Source: Mesorhizobium loti
GTDB taxonomy: Bacteria; Pseudomonadota; Alphaproteobacteria; Rhizobiales; Rhizobiaceae
DNA: 64,000 nucleotides
NCBI RefSeq assembly: GCF_013170705.1
Contig: NZ_CP033334.1
Location: 5,123,501-5,187,500, forward strand
Direction: 5' to 3'
The notes under the pieces are model-generated. The model made no database searches and had not been told where the DNA came from. It saw only the letters and a program-made list of their open reading frames with translations. This document shows positions 12,490 to 20,385 of this stretch, piece by piece (the stretch's first letter is position 1; each line of letters starts with the position of its first letter). Both the position numbers and the translations under genes were made by a program.

Positions 12490-13422
12490 ATGAACTGGAG
12501 ACGTTATTTCTGGCCGGTCGTCGGCATCGCCGCGGTGATCTTCTCGCTGCTGCTGCTCTGGCACGAACTGCGCGGCATTTCGCTCGACGATGTCTGGGAC
12601 GGGCTCGCCGCCATTCCAACCCGCGGCTGGATCCTGGCAGCGTTGAGTTCGGTCATCGCCTATGCCGCTCTCGCCGGCTATGACCACATCGCGCTGCTGC
12701 ATATCGGCAAGCGGGTGTCGTGGCTGTTCGTGACGCTGTGCTCCTTCACCACCTACGCGCTGTCGCACAATATCGGCGGCTCGGTGTTCTCCGGCGCCGT
12801 CATCCGCTACCGCGCCTATGGCACGAGGGGCCTGACCGGCCAGGATGTCGGCGTGCTGGTGGCGATCTGCTGGATCACCTTCGTGCTGTCGACGATACTC
12901 GCCTTCGGCCTCGTGCTGGTGTTCGAGCCCCAGATCATCGACCGCTTTTCGGGCATCGCCCATCACGGCCTGTCGGAAGCGGCTGGTATCGCCATGCTGC
13001 TGGTCGTCGCCGCCTACGTCTTCGGCAGTTGGCTGCATCTGCGCCCGCTTAAGATCGCCAGCTTCCAGTTGCACTACCCGGCGCTGCCGATCGTCGCCAG
13101 GCAATTGCTGATCGGCCCGATTGAATTGCTTGCAGCGGCCGCCATCATCTTCTTCGCCCTGCCCGAGGCCCACAATCCCGGCTATTTCGTCGTGCTCGGC
13201 GTCTTCCTGGTCTCCTTCTCGGTCGCCCAGATCTCGCACGCGCCGGGTGGGCTGGGCGTGTTCGAGGTGGTGTTCCTGGCCGGGCTTTCGGACATGGAGC
13301 CGGTCGGCGTGCTGGCGGCGCTGCTGGTGTTCCGGCTGTTTTATCTCATCATCCCGCTGTTTCTGGGCTTGGGTATCGTGCTGTTCTTCGAGCGTTCGCA
13401 GTTCAGCCGGACGGAGAGCTGA
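12490..13422 (+). CDS. YbhN/UPF0104 family membrane protein (LPG synthase TM-region type)
   Basis: A 310-residue integral membrane protein with about eight hydrophobic helices. It belongs to the family of the transmembrane flippase region of lysylphosphatidylglycerol synthase. The conserved tail segment FLVSFSVAQISHAPGGLGVFEVVFL and the segment ALSHNIGGSVFSGAVIRYR are characteristic. It lacks the C-terminal soluble aminoacyltransferase domain of MprF, so it is a stand-alone YbhN-like protein. A role in moving lipids or lipid-linked compounds is possible but unproven. Confidence 0.85.
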   Translation: MNWRRYFWPVVGIAAVIFSLLLLWHELRGISLDDVWDGLAAIPTRGWILAALSSVIAYAALAGYDHIALLHIGKRVSWLFVTLCSFTTYALSHNIGGSVFSGAVIRYRAYGTRGLTGQDVGVLVAICWITFVLSTILAFGLVLVFEPQIIDRFSGIAHHGLSEAAGIAMLLVVAAYVFGSWLHLRPLKIASFQLHYPALPIVARQLLIGPIELLAAAAIIFFALPEAHNPGYFVVLGVFLVSFSVAQISHAPGGLGVFEVVFLAGLSDMEPVGVLAALLVFRLFYLIIPLFLGLGIVLFFERSQFSRTES

Positions 13423-13600
13423 GGCGCGGATTGGATTTCATGTCCGCGCGTGGAGCGCCGCGAGGCAACGAGTCTGCACCCGGCAGACAAAACGTGGCGA
13501 TTGAACCACAAAGCAGGCTTGACTATTTTCCGCCGGCGGCTACAAGGCAGCGCTCAAGCGGCTCAGCCGTTCGGCCCGCGCGGTTCGTGACCGCGCCTGC

Positions 13601-13674
13601 TGGGGAATAGGTTAACGGTAGACCCACGGACTCTGACTCCGTTAGTCCTGGTTCGAATCCAGGTTCCCCAGCCA
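13601..13674 (+). tRNA. tRNA-Gln (CTG anticodon), integration target
   Basis: A 74-base cloverleaf with encoded CCA. The acceptor arms TGGGGAA (13601-13607) and TTCCCCA (13664-13670) pair. The anticodon stem is ACGGA/TCCGT with loop CTCTGAC, giving anticodon CTG (codon CAG). The T arm is CCTGG-TTCGAAT-CCAGG. Discriminator G and CCA follow. Its 3' 48 bases are repeated at 24235-24282, so the integrated element uses it as attB and restores a complete tRNA. Confidence 0.97.
13627..13674 (+). repeat. attL: 48-bp core at the tRNA-Gln 3' end
   Basis: The 48 bases from the anticodon stem through CCA are identical to 24235-24282. Identity stops on both sides (CA versus AT before the core, GTCC versus ATTC after it), which defines the crossover segment. 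Confidence 0.95.
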
Positions 13675-13760
13675 GTCCTTGCAAACCCTTACAGCACAAG
13701 GCTTTCAGCGCCACCGATGCATGGAACATTTCGGGATCATTTGACCCCGAAATCTGGTCC

Positions 13761-13779
13761 ATGTCGCATCTATGTCGCA
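13761..13779 (+). repeat. Left arm-type site pair for the integrase (predicted)
   Basis: ATGTCGCA occurs at 13761-13768 and 13772-13779, 11 bases apart, overlapping the 3' end of the integrase gene. The same octamer pair with the same 11-base period lies near the right end. Confidence 0.6.
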
Positions 13780-15014
13780 CGCAGCGCCGGGAGAAGGTGG
13801 CGAGACGCTTCCGCCAAGGATTCGTGCTCGTCGACCGCGGGAAACAGATGGCCATAGGTGTCCATCGTCTGCTGAATGCTTGAATGGCCCATCCGGTGCT
13901 GGACTTCCTTCGCCGAAAGCTCCAGCCCGCCGGCGCTTTTCCGGTTGATGCACCATGACGCGAAGAAGTGCCGGAAGGCGTGAAGGCCCGGGTATTTCGC
14001 CACCGTTTCGATGATCGGCTCGCCACGCTCGTCGAGGATGGGATTTCCTTCCTCGTCGACCTTCGGCTTCAGCACGGTGACGCCGCCGGCGATCTCTGCT
14101 GGGTGGAGTATCCTCTTGATGACGTTGCCATGGTTTTCCAGGTTCCCATCCCCATTCGGGAATACGAGGTCGCGCTGCCCTTTCGGGCACTGGAGCTTCC
14201 ACTCCTTGAGCGTGTTGATGACGATCGGCGGCACCCGGATTGTGCGCTGGCCTTCCTGGCTCTTCGTGAAGCCCATAACCCCATATCGATCGACGCGGGA
14301 TGAGACACGGATGCACTGCCGTTCGAAGTCTACGGCTGACCAGGGCAATCCGCGAATCTCCGATGAACGCATTCCGGTAAAGACGAGCGTGATCATCAGC
14401 GGCTTGTGCCGTGGCGCCGTGTGGTCGATGATTGTCCGGATTTCGTCGTGCGTCGGGATATCAATGCCGTAGCCGAGTTTCCGCGTCCGGCGCTTCTCGA
14501 TCTTCTTTTTCTTCGCCCTGACCCGGCTATTGCTCTCATAGACCACATTGCGCGCCACGAAGCCGCCGTCCTGCGCGACGGCGAGGATAGCGCCGAGGTC
14601 GACGGTGACCCGCTTTATCAGGTTCGCCGAGCGGCCTTCGTCGTGCAGCCGCTTCTGCCAGTTCCGGATCGTCGGAATGTTCAACTTGGTCAGCAGCAGC
14701 TCGCCGATGAACGGCGTGATGTGGAGGTCGAGGTGCGTCTGATAGCTCTCGCGCGTCGACCGCTCGAGCCCGAGCTGTTCGCAATCGGTGATCCAGTTCG
14801 CGCCCGCCTGCTTTACCGTGATGGTGTCGGCCTCGGCGACGTGGATCCCGGTGCGCAGTTCCTGCTTCACCTGCTCTTCGAACCGGTCGGCATCCTTCTT
14901 CTTGTCGAAGGTCTTTTGTCGCCGGGTCCCGTTCAGATCAAAGTAGTCGACGATCCATGCTTCCTTCGCCCTGCCTTTGGCGGGCTGCCATGTACGCTTG
15001 CGAGTAGAGACCAT
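13770..15014 (-). CDS. int: Tyrosine site-specific integrase
   Basis: A 414-residue phage-type recombinase that would cut and join attP/attB at the tRNA gene. It has an N-terminal arm-binding region (1-60), a SAM-like core-binding domain (about 68-160) and a catalytic domain (about 185-414). The catalytic residues are R216 (TGMRSSE), H345 and R348 (LHAFRHFF), H377 (MGHSS) and nucleophile Y387 (DTYGHLF). The start at 15014 has AATCGGAGGGGACA before it, a strong ribosome site. It reads towards the tRNA, as usual for elements that place int next to attL. Confidence 0.96.
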   Translation of the reverse strand: MVSTRKRTWQPAKGRAKEAWIVDYFDLNGTRRQKTFDKKKDADRFEEQVKQELRTGIHVAEADTITVKQAGANWITDCEQLGLERSTRESYQTHLDLHITPFIGELLLTKLNIPTIRNWQKRLHDEGRSANLIKRVTVDLGAILAVAQDGGFVARNVVYESNSRVRAKKKKIEKRRTRKLGYGIDIPTHDEIRTIIDHTAPRHKPLMITLVFTGMRSSEIRGLPWSAVDFERQCIRVSSRVDRYGVMGFTKSQEGQRTIRVPPIVINTLKEWKLQCPKGQRDLVFPNGDGNLENHGNVIKRILHPAEIAGGVTVLKPKVDEEGNPILDERGEPIIETVAKYPGLHAFRHFFASWCINRKSAGGLELSAKEVQHRMGHSSIQQTMDTYGHLFPAVDEHESLAEASRHLLPALRAT

Positions 15015-15086
15015 TGTCCCCTCCGATTGTTGTTGCCTACCTGGCAGTATGTATCGTCAAGCCCGGTGGTTCCCCGCGGTGGTCCG

Positions 15087-15740
15087 TTACTTGGCTAGCA
15101 CAGTTAATTCTTGATGCTTGCCGGCGCTTGCGTTCCGCTTCCGCATAGCCGCGACCCTGCAGCGATCCGAGCAATAGACAGCATGAGAGCGCCTGCCAGT
15201 CAGCGGACCCGTGAGGTAGGCCTTGGAGCAGTGAGCGCACCGGGAGAGCGTCGCGCCGACCTCATAGGCGAACACCGCCTCCATCATCATGAGGTTGGCG
15301 AGATCTGTCGGCCGCATGACGAGCTTGTTTCTGCCGTCCGCGTATTCGAACGACGGCGCCAGCGACACGTATTTCAGCACGTCGTTTACGTGCCGGGCTT
15401 TCTCAACCGAATCTGGAAACGCGCCGAGGCCCAGGACCTCCCCCAGATCTTCCTTCAGGGTTTCGAGCGACGTCACCGAGACTTGAAACGGAGTAACGAG
15501 CTTCTGCGGCAGCCCAAAGCGGGAAACGAAAGCGACAAGGTCTTCGTCGCTCACGGTGTTGATGAGGCGGATTGCAAGCGGATTTTCGAGGTTCGTGATC
15601 TCATAGATCACGGGCTCGGACTCGTCGGACCGGGCACACACAAATTTCGTTTCTGTTGTCGATGTCTCCTGGACGAGATGGAGAGGAACGATCTCCACGC
15701 CGTCCACAGGTCGTTCCCAGTTCAGCCGTATTGGGATCAT
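15087..15740 (-). CDS. Hypothetical protein with a C-terminal CGNR-like zinc finger
   Basis: A 217-residue protein of unknown role. Near residues 165-200 is a Cys4-type ribbon, R-C-x2-C then, after about 18 residues, Y-C-S-x2-C-R-V-A-A followed by basic residues. It resembles the zinc finger of CGNR/ABATE-type DNA-binding regulators. The N-terminal 160 residues show no motif I know. It is transcribed with or just before int (72-base gap) and diverges from the early rightward operon, a position typical of an element regulator. Confidence 0.75.
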   Translation of the reverse strand: MIPIRLNWERPVDGVEIVPLHLVQETSTTETKFVCARSDESEPVIYEITNLENPLAIRLINTVSDEDLVAFVSRFGLPQKLVTPFQVSVTSLETLKEDLGEVLGLGAFPDSVEKARHVNDVLKYVSLAPSFEYADGRNKLVMRPTDLANLMMMEAVFAYEVGATLSRCAHCSKAYLTGPLTGRRSHAVYCSDRCRVAAMRKRNASAGKHQELTVLAK

Positions 15741-15751
15741 CGTCTTGCCTG

Positions 15752-15780
15752 TTACGATCTTTTTTTAATATCCGTTATAT
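15752..15780 (+). promoter_or_regulatory. Candidate early rightward promoter of the element
   Basis: TTACGA (15752-15757), 17 bases, then TTATAT (15775-15780), in an unusually AT-rich patch between two divergent genes. The ATG of the HTH gene lies about 95 bases downstream. The match is approximate. Confidence 0.35.
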
Positions 15781-15873
15781 GGATTGCTAACACGACAATA
15801 GACGCACTGCAAGCCAGTCCGCTGTGTTACGTTCTTTTCGCAAACACCAGAACAGCGAAAAGGAACTGCCACA

Positions 15874-16071
15874 ATGGAGCCTACGGGAAAATCGAACCTC
15901 GACCTGATTTGGGGCGCCGACGCGATCGCGGCCGAGTTGGGCTGTGATCGCCGACGCGCCTTTTACCTTCTGGAAAAGGGCGAAATCCCGGCCAAGAAGG
16001 TCGGCGGGAAATGGGTCGTTCGGCGTGACGAGTTGCACGCCTTCTTCGTCAACAGCGGTGCGGCAGCATGA
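15874..16071 (+). CDS. Excisionase-type helix-turn-helix protein
   Basis: A 65-residue protein made almost entirely of one winged HTH of the MerR/excisionase class: WGADAIAAELGCDRRRAFYLLEKGEIPAKKVGGKWVVRRDELHAFF. This is the usual form of AlpA/Xis-like proteins that bind next to att sites or activate element genes. It is the first gene of the rightward chain, and its TGA overlaps the next ATG (ATGA). Confidence 0.85.
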   Translation: MEPTGKSNLDLIWGADAIAAELGCDRRRAFYLLEKGEIPAKKVGGKWVVRRDELHAFFVNSGAAA

Positions 16072-16205
16072 TTGCCGCCGGCGTTGTCCTGCTCCTGGTC
16101 GCCGGGCTGCTGCGGACCCGCCTCGTACGGCTGACCTTGGCGTTATGGCTGCTTCGCGTCGGCAACGTGCTGATCGAGGCCGCCGAGCGGGCCATGGAAC
16201 GGTGA
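16068..16205 (+). CDS. Micro-ORF, 45-residue membrane peptide
   Basis: The ORF begins in an ATGA overlap with the preceding HTH gene and ends in a GTGA overlap with the next ORF. The peptide is a single hydrophobic helix (residues 3-15, followed by an amphipathic stretch) ending in an acidic and basic tail. The function is unknown; the case for coding rests on the double overlap and the absence of any other reading for this segment. Confidence 0.5.
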   Translation: MIAAGVVLLLVAGLLRTRLVRLTLALWLLRVGNVLIEAAERAMER

Positions 16206-16384
16206 CCGCGCCCCTCTCCCCGACCGACCATGCTGCCGCCGTTGCATGGCTGAAAGCGAACTGGTCGGCTGCTGAACGGCCGCTGGTGCCGATGATCCGG
16301 GAGCGCTTCGGCGCAGGGCCGATCGAGGCCGTCGCGATCTTGCGTGAGGCCAGCCCACACGGCCGCCGCGAGGCGACGACATGA
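16202..16384 (+). CDS. Micro-ORF, 60-residue soluble hypothetical protein
   Basis: A GTG start overlaps the previous stop, and the TGA at 16382-16384 overlaps the next ATG. The product (VTAPLSPTDHAAAVAWLKAN at its start) is predicted helical with a short HTH-like centre (PMIRERFGAGPIEAVAILREA), so it could be a small DNA-binding protein. No family is recognised. Confidence 0.55.
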   Translation: MTAPLSPTDHAAAVAWLKANWSAAERPLVPMIRERFGAGPIEAVAILREASPHGRREATT

Positions 16385-16884
16385 CCGCGCCGGCACGAGG
16401 TGAGACCGACATGCGCCCCTTCAAGCCGTCAACGGGGTATCAGGACTCGCCCCGATCAGGTGAGCGGAGGCAGGTAGCTTCATATCGGCCGCTACCTCTT
16501 CGGTGGCCAACGGGCGATCGGGAACGGCACGAAGCGTTCGAGGCCTGGCACTACCAGGCGATGCGCCTGGTCAACCGAGAGAAAGCGAGCTTCCAGCTGC
16601 TCGCCGTCGTCTGGCGGTTCGTCGACTGGCGGACCGGCACGTTCTGGGCCAGCAACAGCGTCTTGGCAGAACATGCCGGCGGCTGCTCCGAGAAGACCAT
16701 CACCCGCAACATCGAGCATCTCAGGAGGCTTGGCCTCGTCATCGTCGACCTCGGTTTCGCGAAGCGGAAAGATGGGAAATCGTACCGGACGCGGACCGTG
16801 CGACTGGCGCTCCCCGACGATCCGAATGCCCTTGGAGAGATGCCCGAGGATGAAGAAACATCGGGACCACGGGTGTCCCGATGA
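16381..16884 (+). CDS. Winged-helix protein, replication-initiator-like
   Basis: A 167-residue protein with a winged HTH around residues 60-150. The segment LAEHAGGCSEKTITRNIEHLRRLGLVIV is the recognition part, as in small Rep-like or replisome-organiser proteins of phages and plasmids. The last codons contain the first copy of a 20-bp repeat present three times across 16859-16950, placing a potential binding array directly beside the gene. Its role as initiator or as repressor of the array is an inference. Confidence 0.7.
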   Translation: MTAPARGETDMRPFKPSTGYQDSPRSGERRQVASYRPLPLRWPTGDRERHEAFEAWHYQAMRLVNREKASFQLLAVVWRFVDWRTGTFWASNSVLAEHAGGCSEKTITRNIEHLRRLGLVIVDLGFAKRKDGKSYRTRTVRLALPDDPNALGEMPEDEETSGPRVSR

Positions 16885-16950
16885 TGATCCGCAAAATCCC
16901 CTCAATCATCGGGACCACGGGTGTCCAAAACATCGGGACCACAGGTGTCC
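16859..16950 (+). repeat. Three-copy 20-bp direct repeat array (iteron-like)
   Basis: The unit catcgggaccacgggtgtcc occurs at 16859-16878, 16907-16926 and 16931-16950 (the third has one change, g to a). Start-to-start distances are 48 and 24 bases, exact multiples of 24. Each unit contains the inverted pair GGGAC-N7-GTCC(C), so each may bind a dimer. Confidence 0.85.
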
Positions 16951-16992
16951 CATATCCCTTGAAGGTTACCCTTGAAAGGCGCGAGGTCTGAA

Positions 16993-17298
16993 ATGCAGCT
17001 GGATCTCTTCACCGACATGAAGCCCGCCGAGGTCAAATCCGACGGCACCGTGCGGGCGTTTCCGCCCGCTCGCCGAGCCGCTCTCGTTCGCTCCACCGCG
17101 GCGACGATTTACGCCAAGAGCTACCAGGCCGGCCGCGCCTTCTGGAGCAAGCACGTTGCCCAGCTGAAGCGTGAACTGAAGGCGATCGGCATCGATGCTT
17201 CCGGCATGGCAGTCGAGATCGATCGCTACACCATCGCCGTCGGTCGCGAGATCGATCGGCTTACCTACAGCCGCCGCAGACCAGACGGTGCGGCATGA
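16993..17298 (+). CDS. DUF6074-like hypothetical protein
   Basis: A 101-residue protein starting MQLDLF, with a conserved-looking centre (AFPPARRAALVRSTAATIYAK, then KHVAQLKRELKAIG). This is the style of the DUF6074 family, which is common in rhizobial phage regions and of unknown function. I chose the ATG at 16993, preceded by GCGAGGTCTGAA, over an upstream frame extension. The TGA overlaps the next ATG. Confidence 0.75.
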   Translation: MQLDLFTDMKPAEVKSDGTVRAFPPARRAALVRSTAATIYAKSYQAGRAFWSKHVAQLKRELKAIGIDASGMAVEIDRYTIAVGREIDRLTYSRRRPDGAA

Positions 17299-17435
17299 TG
17301 CTTTCCATGTCCGTTCGCTTGATCGGTGGGGCCGGCTATCGGCCGGCCCCCGCCACCAGACGCCGGCTTCAATCAGAACCAACTGAGTGTGTGTCCCGCG
17401 TCGCTATCAAGGTTAGCTCTGAGGTCCAGTCATGA
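17295..17435 (+). CDS. Micro-ORF, 46-residue hypothetical peptide
   Basis: An ATGA junction joins it to the gene before and another to the gene after. The peptide is basic and without motif. A strong hairpin (17328-17350) lies inside it, so the segment may instead be an RNA structure with a chance frame. Coding is supported only by the two overlaps. Confidence 0.35.
   Translation: MMLSMSVRLIGGAGYRPAPATRRRLQSEPTECVSRVAIKVSSEVQS
17328..17350. repeat. Perfect 9-bp hairpin
   Basis: GGGGCCGGC-TATCG-GCCGGCCCC. No T-run follows, so it is not a standard terminator. It could pause ribosomes or polymerase between the early and capsid parts of the element. Confidence 0.65.
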
Positions 17436-17680
17436 ACATCGATCCGATCGCCCTTCGACGCCATCGTGCCTTCGGCCAGGAGATGGCCGAACGTCACTTC
17501 CGCCTCTACCCCGCCGACACGTACCCCCCCGAAGTGGTCGTCGACATCATGCGGGACTCAATGATGGAGCCCGCAGCTGACGCCGGCATCGGTAGCCGCG
17601 CGCTTGAGCCCTATGCTCGGGTCGCCGCGGCTGGCTTCATACGCGCCTGGCGGCGCCTGCAGAGGGCAGCGCGACCATGA
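17432..17680 (+). CDS. Small hypothetical protein (82 residues)
   Basis: The start has GAGG nine bases upstream, and the stop overlaps the next ORF as ATGA. The predicted product is helical, with many Arg and Ala, and contains FGQEMAERHFRLYP and VAAAGFIRAWRRLQRAA. No family is recognised. Its place just before the capsid genes fits a phage accessory protein. Confidence 0.65.
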   Translation: MNIDPIALRRHRAFGQEMAERHFRLYPADTYPPEVVVDIMRDSMMEPAADAGIGSRALEPYARVAAAGFIRAWRRLQRAARP

Positions 17681-17955
17681 GGGGGTGGGGGGAGTCAAAT
17701 CTTCACGGGGATTGGGGTCGCCAACCGCTCGGGGCTCATGCTCAGATAATTTTTTCACCATCCCGAGATTTCGGCCAAAATCGCGAAAACACCGAAAAAA
17801 TACCCGGCCTCTTGCTTGAATCACGGATCAAGGATAGTTTTCCTATTGCGTGTCATCGGCGGGATGCTGAGACCGCGCCTCAAAGCGCCGGCGGGATGCC
17901 GGGCGAAGTGGTGATTTCAACCCCTTTCGCAATGCCGCTCGAGGTGCGCCTATGA
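17677..17955 (+). CDS. Possible coupled ORF upstream of the prohead protease
   Basis: A 92-residue frame that overlaps the preceding stop and the following ATG by 4 bases each. Its sequence is unlike a folded protein, and the DNA at 17745-17815 is AT-rich compared with its neighbours. This is where terminase and portal genes normally sit in HK97-type modules. It may be a real linker ORF, a remnant left by deletion of those genes, or a promoter region for the capsid genes. Confidence 0.35.
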   Translation: MRGWGESNLHGDWGRQPLGAHAQIIFSPSRDFGQNRENTEKIPGLLLESRIKDSFPIACHRRDAETAPQSAGGMPGEVVISTPFAMPLEVRL

Positions 17956-18710
17956 CGCGCGATACCCTTCATGACCCAGCACAGCCGTCTTTCGGCTGCA
18001 TCGGCGCGCCGTTCGAGGTGAAGTTCGCCAGTGGCGGAGCGCGAGGAACGTTCGAAGGCTACGCCTCCGTATTCGGCAACACCGACAGCCACGGCGACGT
18101 CATCGAACCAGGTGCCTTCGCTAAATCGCTGCTCGATCGGCAGCGTGAGGGCCGCGCGCTGCCGCCGATGTACAAGATGCATGGCGCCATGACGGGCAAC
18201 CGCCACGAGCCGATTGGCGTCTGGGACGCGATGTCGGAAGATCCGAACGGCCTTCATGTGAAAGGCAGACTGATCGGCCTCGACACCGAGCAGGGCAAGT
18301 GGAATTACGCCCAGCTCCAGGAGGGCGGCCTCCCTGGTCTCTCGATCGGATACAGGGTGCCGCCTGGTGGATCCCGCAAAGGATCCGGCAAGCTGGGCGA
18401 GCCCGCGCGCTGGATAAAGGTGGCGAACCTTCGCGAGGTCTCGCTGGTCGATGATCCTTCCAACGTGTTGTCCCGCGTCTACGACGTGAAGCGCCTTTGG
18501 GGCGAGGCGCCAGCGGATGGGATCAAGACCGTCCGTGAATTTCAGGACTTTCTCCGCGACGCCGGCTTTTCGAAGGCGGCGGCCGGCATCCTCGCCACGA
18601 GCGGCTGGAGTTCCCTCCCAGCCAATGACGATTCCGACAAAGCCGCCGACGAAATCGCCGACCTGATCGCATCGATCCAGGCGGCCAAAACAGACCTGAA
18701 AGGACGTTGA
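17952..18710 (+). CDS. HK97-family prohead (maturation) protease
   Basis: A 252-residue serine protease that cleaves the capsid delta domain during prohead maturation. The fold spans residues about 15-170. The motif FEGYASVFGNTDSHGDVIEPGAF, the catalytic His in MYKMHG (about 77) and the catalytic Ser in GLSIGY (about 136) are present, and VSLVDDPSN closes the domain. A long helical tail follows. The stop is directly followed by the capsid gene (the order protease-capsid is standard). No portal gene precedes it. Confidence 0.93.
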   Translation: MTRDTLHDPAQPSFGCIGAPFEVKFASGGARGTFEGYASVFGNTDSHGDVIEPGAFAKSLLDRQREGRALPPMYKMHGAMTGNRHEPIGVWDAMSEDPNGLHVKGRLIGLDTEQGKWNYAQLQEGGLPGLSIGYRVPPGGSRKGSGKLGEPARWIKVANLREVSLVDDPSNVLSRVYDVKRLWGEAPADGIKTVREFQDFLRDAGFSKAAAGILATSGWSSLPANDDSDKAADEIADLIASIQAAKTDLKGR

Positions 18711-18712
18711 AA

Positions 18713-19882
18713 ATGGACTTGGACGAGCTGAAGACGGCGTTCACCAGCTATCATGGTGAGGTCAAAACAATTGCCGCGAGCCAGCGCAAGCTGGAGGGCG
18801 AGTTCAAAAAAATGGACGACCTCGTCGCCAAGATCGAGGTCGCCATGCAGCGCATTCCCAACGGCGTCAAGTTGAAGAGGGACGGCTCCTTTTCCGCACC
18901 CGAGATCGAGGCCGAGCACAAGGCATTCGGATCGTTCATCAAGACCGGGTCGGAAGTCGAGATCAAGGCGCTTTCCACCGACGAGGGGCCTGCCGGCGGC
19001 TACATCACTCACACGAACATGGCGACGACGATCAATCAGAAGATCTTCGACCAGTCGCCGATCCGGCGGCTCGCCCGCGTCGTTCCGATGGATAACGGCG
19101 ATGCATGGGAGGAGCCGCTTGATTTTTCGGACCTCGGCGCGACGTGGGCCAGCGAGCGCCAGGCGCGGACGGAAACCACGGGCTCCCAGCTGAAGATGCT
19201 GACGATCCCGCTGCACGAGGTTTACGCGCATCAGAGCGTCACCCAGAAGCTGCTGGATCTCTCTTTCGTCAACATCGGGTCATGGGTGGAAGGCAAGATC
19301 AGCGACAAGTTCGGCCGCACCGAAGGCCTCGCCTATAACTCCGGAGATGGCGTCAAGAAGCCGCGGGGTTTCATGGACTATGCCGCTGCCAGCGTCGCGA
19401 CGGCTGACGACACACGCGCCTGGGGCGTTCTTCAGAACGTCATCTCGGGATCCGCGGCAAGCGTGGCCGACGTCGACGGCCAGGCAGACGGCATCAAGAA
19501 CCTGTTCTGGTCGCTGCGCGCGCCGTATCGAGCGAACGCGACCTGGATCATGTCGAGTGCCACCGCCAATGCCGTCGACAAGCTGAAGGATGCCAACAAG
19601 GACTACATCTGGCGGCCCGGGATGACCGCCGGCGCGCCGCCCTCGATGCTCGGCCGGCCGGTGGAGTTCGACGAGAATATGCCGGCGCCTGGTGCCGGTC
19701 TGTTCCCGATCGCGTTCGGCGATTTCCAGAAGGCCTACACCATCCTGGACTGGCAGGCGATCAAGACGCTTCGTGACCCCTACACCGACAAGCCGAACGT
19801 CATCTTCTACGCGTACCGCCGCACCGGCGGCGACGTCGCCAACTTCGAAGCGGTCAAGCTGCTGAAGTGCTCGGCGTCGTAG
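18713..19882 (+). CDS. HK97-type phage major capsid protein
   Basis: A 389-residue capsid subunit. Residues 1-75 form a charged coiled-coil delta/scaffold domain, and the HK97 fold follows from about 95 (GGYITHTNMATTI). The E-loop and spine-helix region reads WASERQARTETTGSQLKMLTIPLHEVYAHQSVTQKLLDLS, and the C-terminal P/A-domain part ends with the duplicated-sheet segment NVIFYAYRRTGGDV. The frame continues to a TTG at 18707 overlapping the protease stop, but the ATG at 18713, after AGGACG, is better placed. Confidence 0.95.
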   Translation: MDLDELKTAFTSYHGEVKTIAASQRKLEGEFKKMDDLVAKIEVAMQRIPNGVKLKRDGSFSAPEIEAEHKAFGSFIKTGSEVEIKALSTDEGPAGGYITHTNMATTINQKIFDQSPIRRLARVVPMDNGDAWEEPLDFSDLGATWASERQARTETTGSQLKMLTIPLHEVYAHQSVTQKLLDLSFVNIGSWVEGKISDKFGRTEGLAYNSGDGVKKPRGFMDYAAASVATADDTRAWGVLQNVISGSAASVADVDGQADGIKNLFWSLRAPYRANATWIMSSATANAVDKLKDANKDYIWRPGMTAGAPPSMLGRPVEFDENMPAPGAGLFPIAFGDFQKAYTILDWQAIKTLRDPYTDKPNVIFYAYRRTGGDVANFEAVKLLKCSAS

Positions 19883-20012
19883 ACAGCGACGAAGGAATAG
19901 CGCGGCCCGGGAATTCACGAGGCTCAGGTCATGGCGCTGTGTGAACGGTGGCTCCTCCCGCAGACGAGGGGCCACCGTCTACCTCCCAAGGAAAAGCGGA
20001 AAGGTAAAGGCG

Positions 20013-20384
20013 ATGACCGACAACATGCCCGAACTGGACGAACGCGCGCTCGATGCCGACCCGAACGCCGAATATGACCGATTAGCGCGAGCCATGGCGA
20101 CGCCGGCGCAGCTCGCCGACCTCGAGGACCTGCCGAACCGTGTCACCTTTCTCGACATGGACGAATTGAAGGAGGTAGCGATCGGCGCCCGCAAGGCCTG
20201 CGACCAGTTCAAGGCGACCTTGTTGGAGACGATCGAGGACGGCGTTGAAACCGAGCTGCAGGCGCAGCTGGTCCGCGAATCCATGGTCGACGAGTACATC
20301 TTCCGCCGCACCTGCCACATCCTGGCTGATGAGTTCCAGCGCCGGCGCACCGGCATCGCGCCGCGGGGCAAAGGGATGAACTGA
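20013..20384 (+). CDS. Hypothetical protein following the capsid gene
   Basis: A 123-residue acidic, helical protein. The start at MTDNMPELDE has AAAGGTAAAGG upstream. The later segment VTFLDMDELKEVAIGARKACDQFKATLLETIEDG is a probable helical pair. In phage modules the slot after the capsid gene often holds head-tail connector or structural proteins, but nothing in this sequence shows that. Confidence 0.7.
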   Translation: MTDNMPELDERALDADPNAEYDRLARAMATPAQLADLEDLPNRVTFLDMDELKEVAIGARKACDQFKATLLETIEDGVETELQAQLVRESMVDEYIFRRTCHILADEFQRRRTGIAPRGKGMN

Positions 20385-20385
20385 C

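Noticed and set aside
13578..13596. Hairpin GCGCGGT-TCGTG-ACCGCGC as terminator or riboswitch before the tRNA
   Set aside because: A short stem with no T-run and no aptamer-like structure; probably incidental in GC-rich DNA.
16859..16950. CRISPR array
   Set aside because: Only three copies, with unequal spacers of 28 and 4 bases, and no cas genes nearby.
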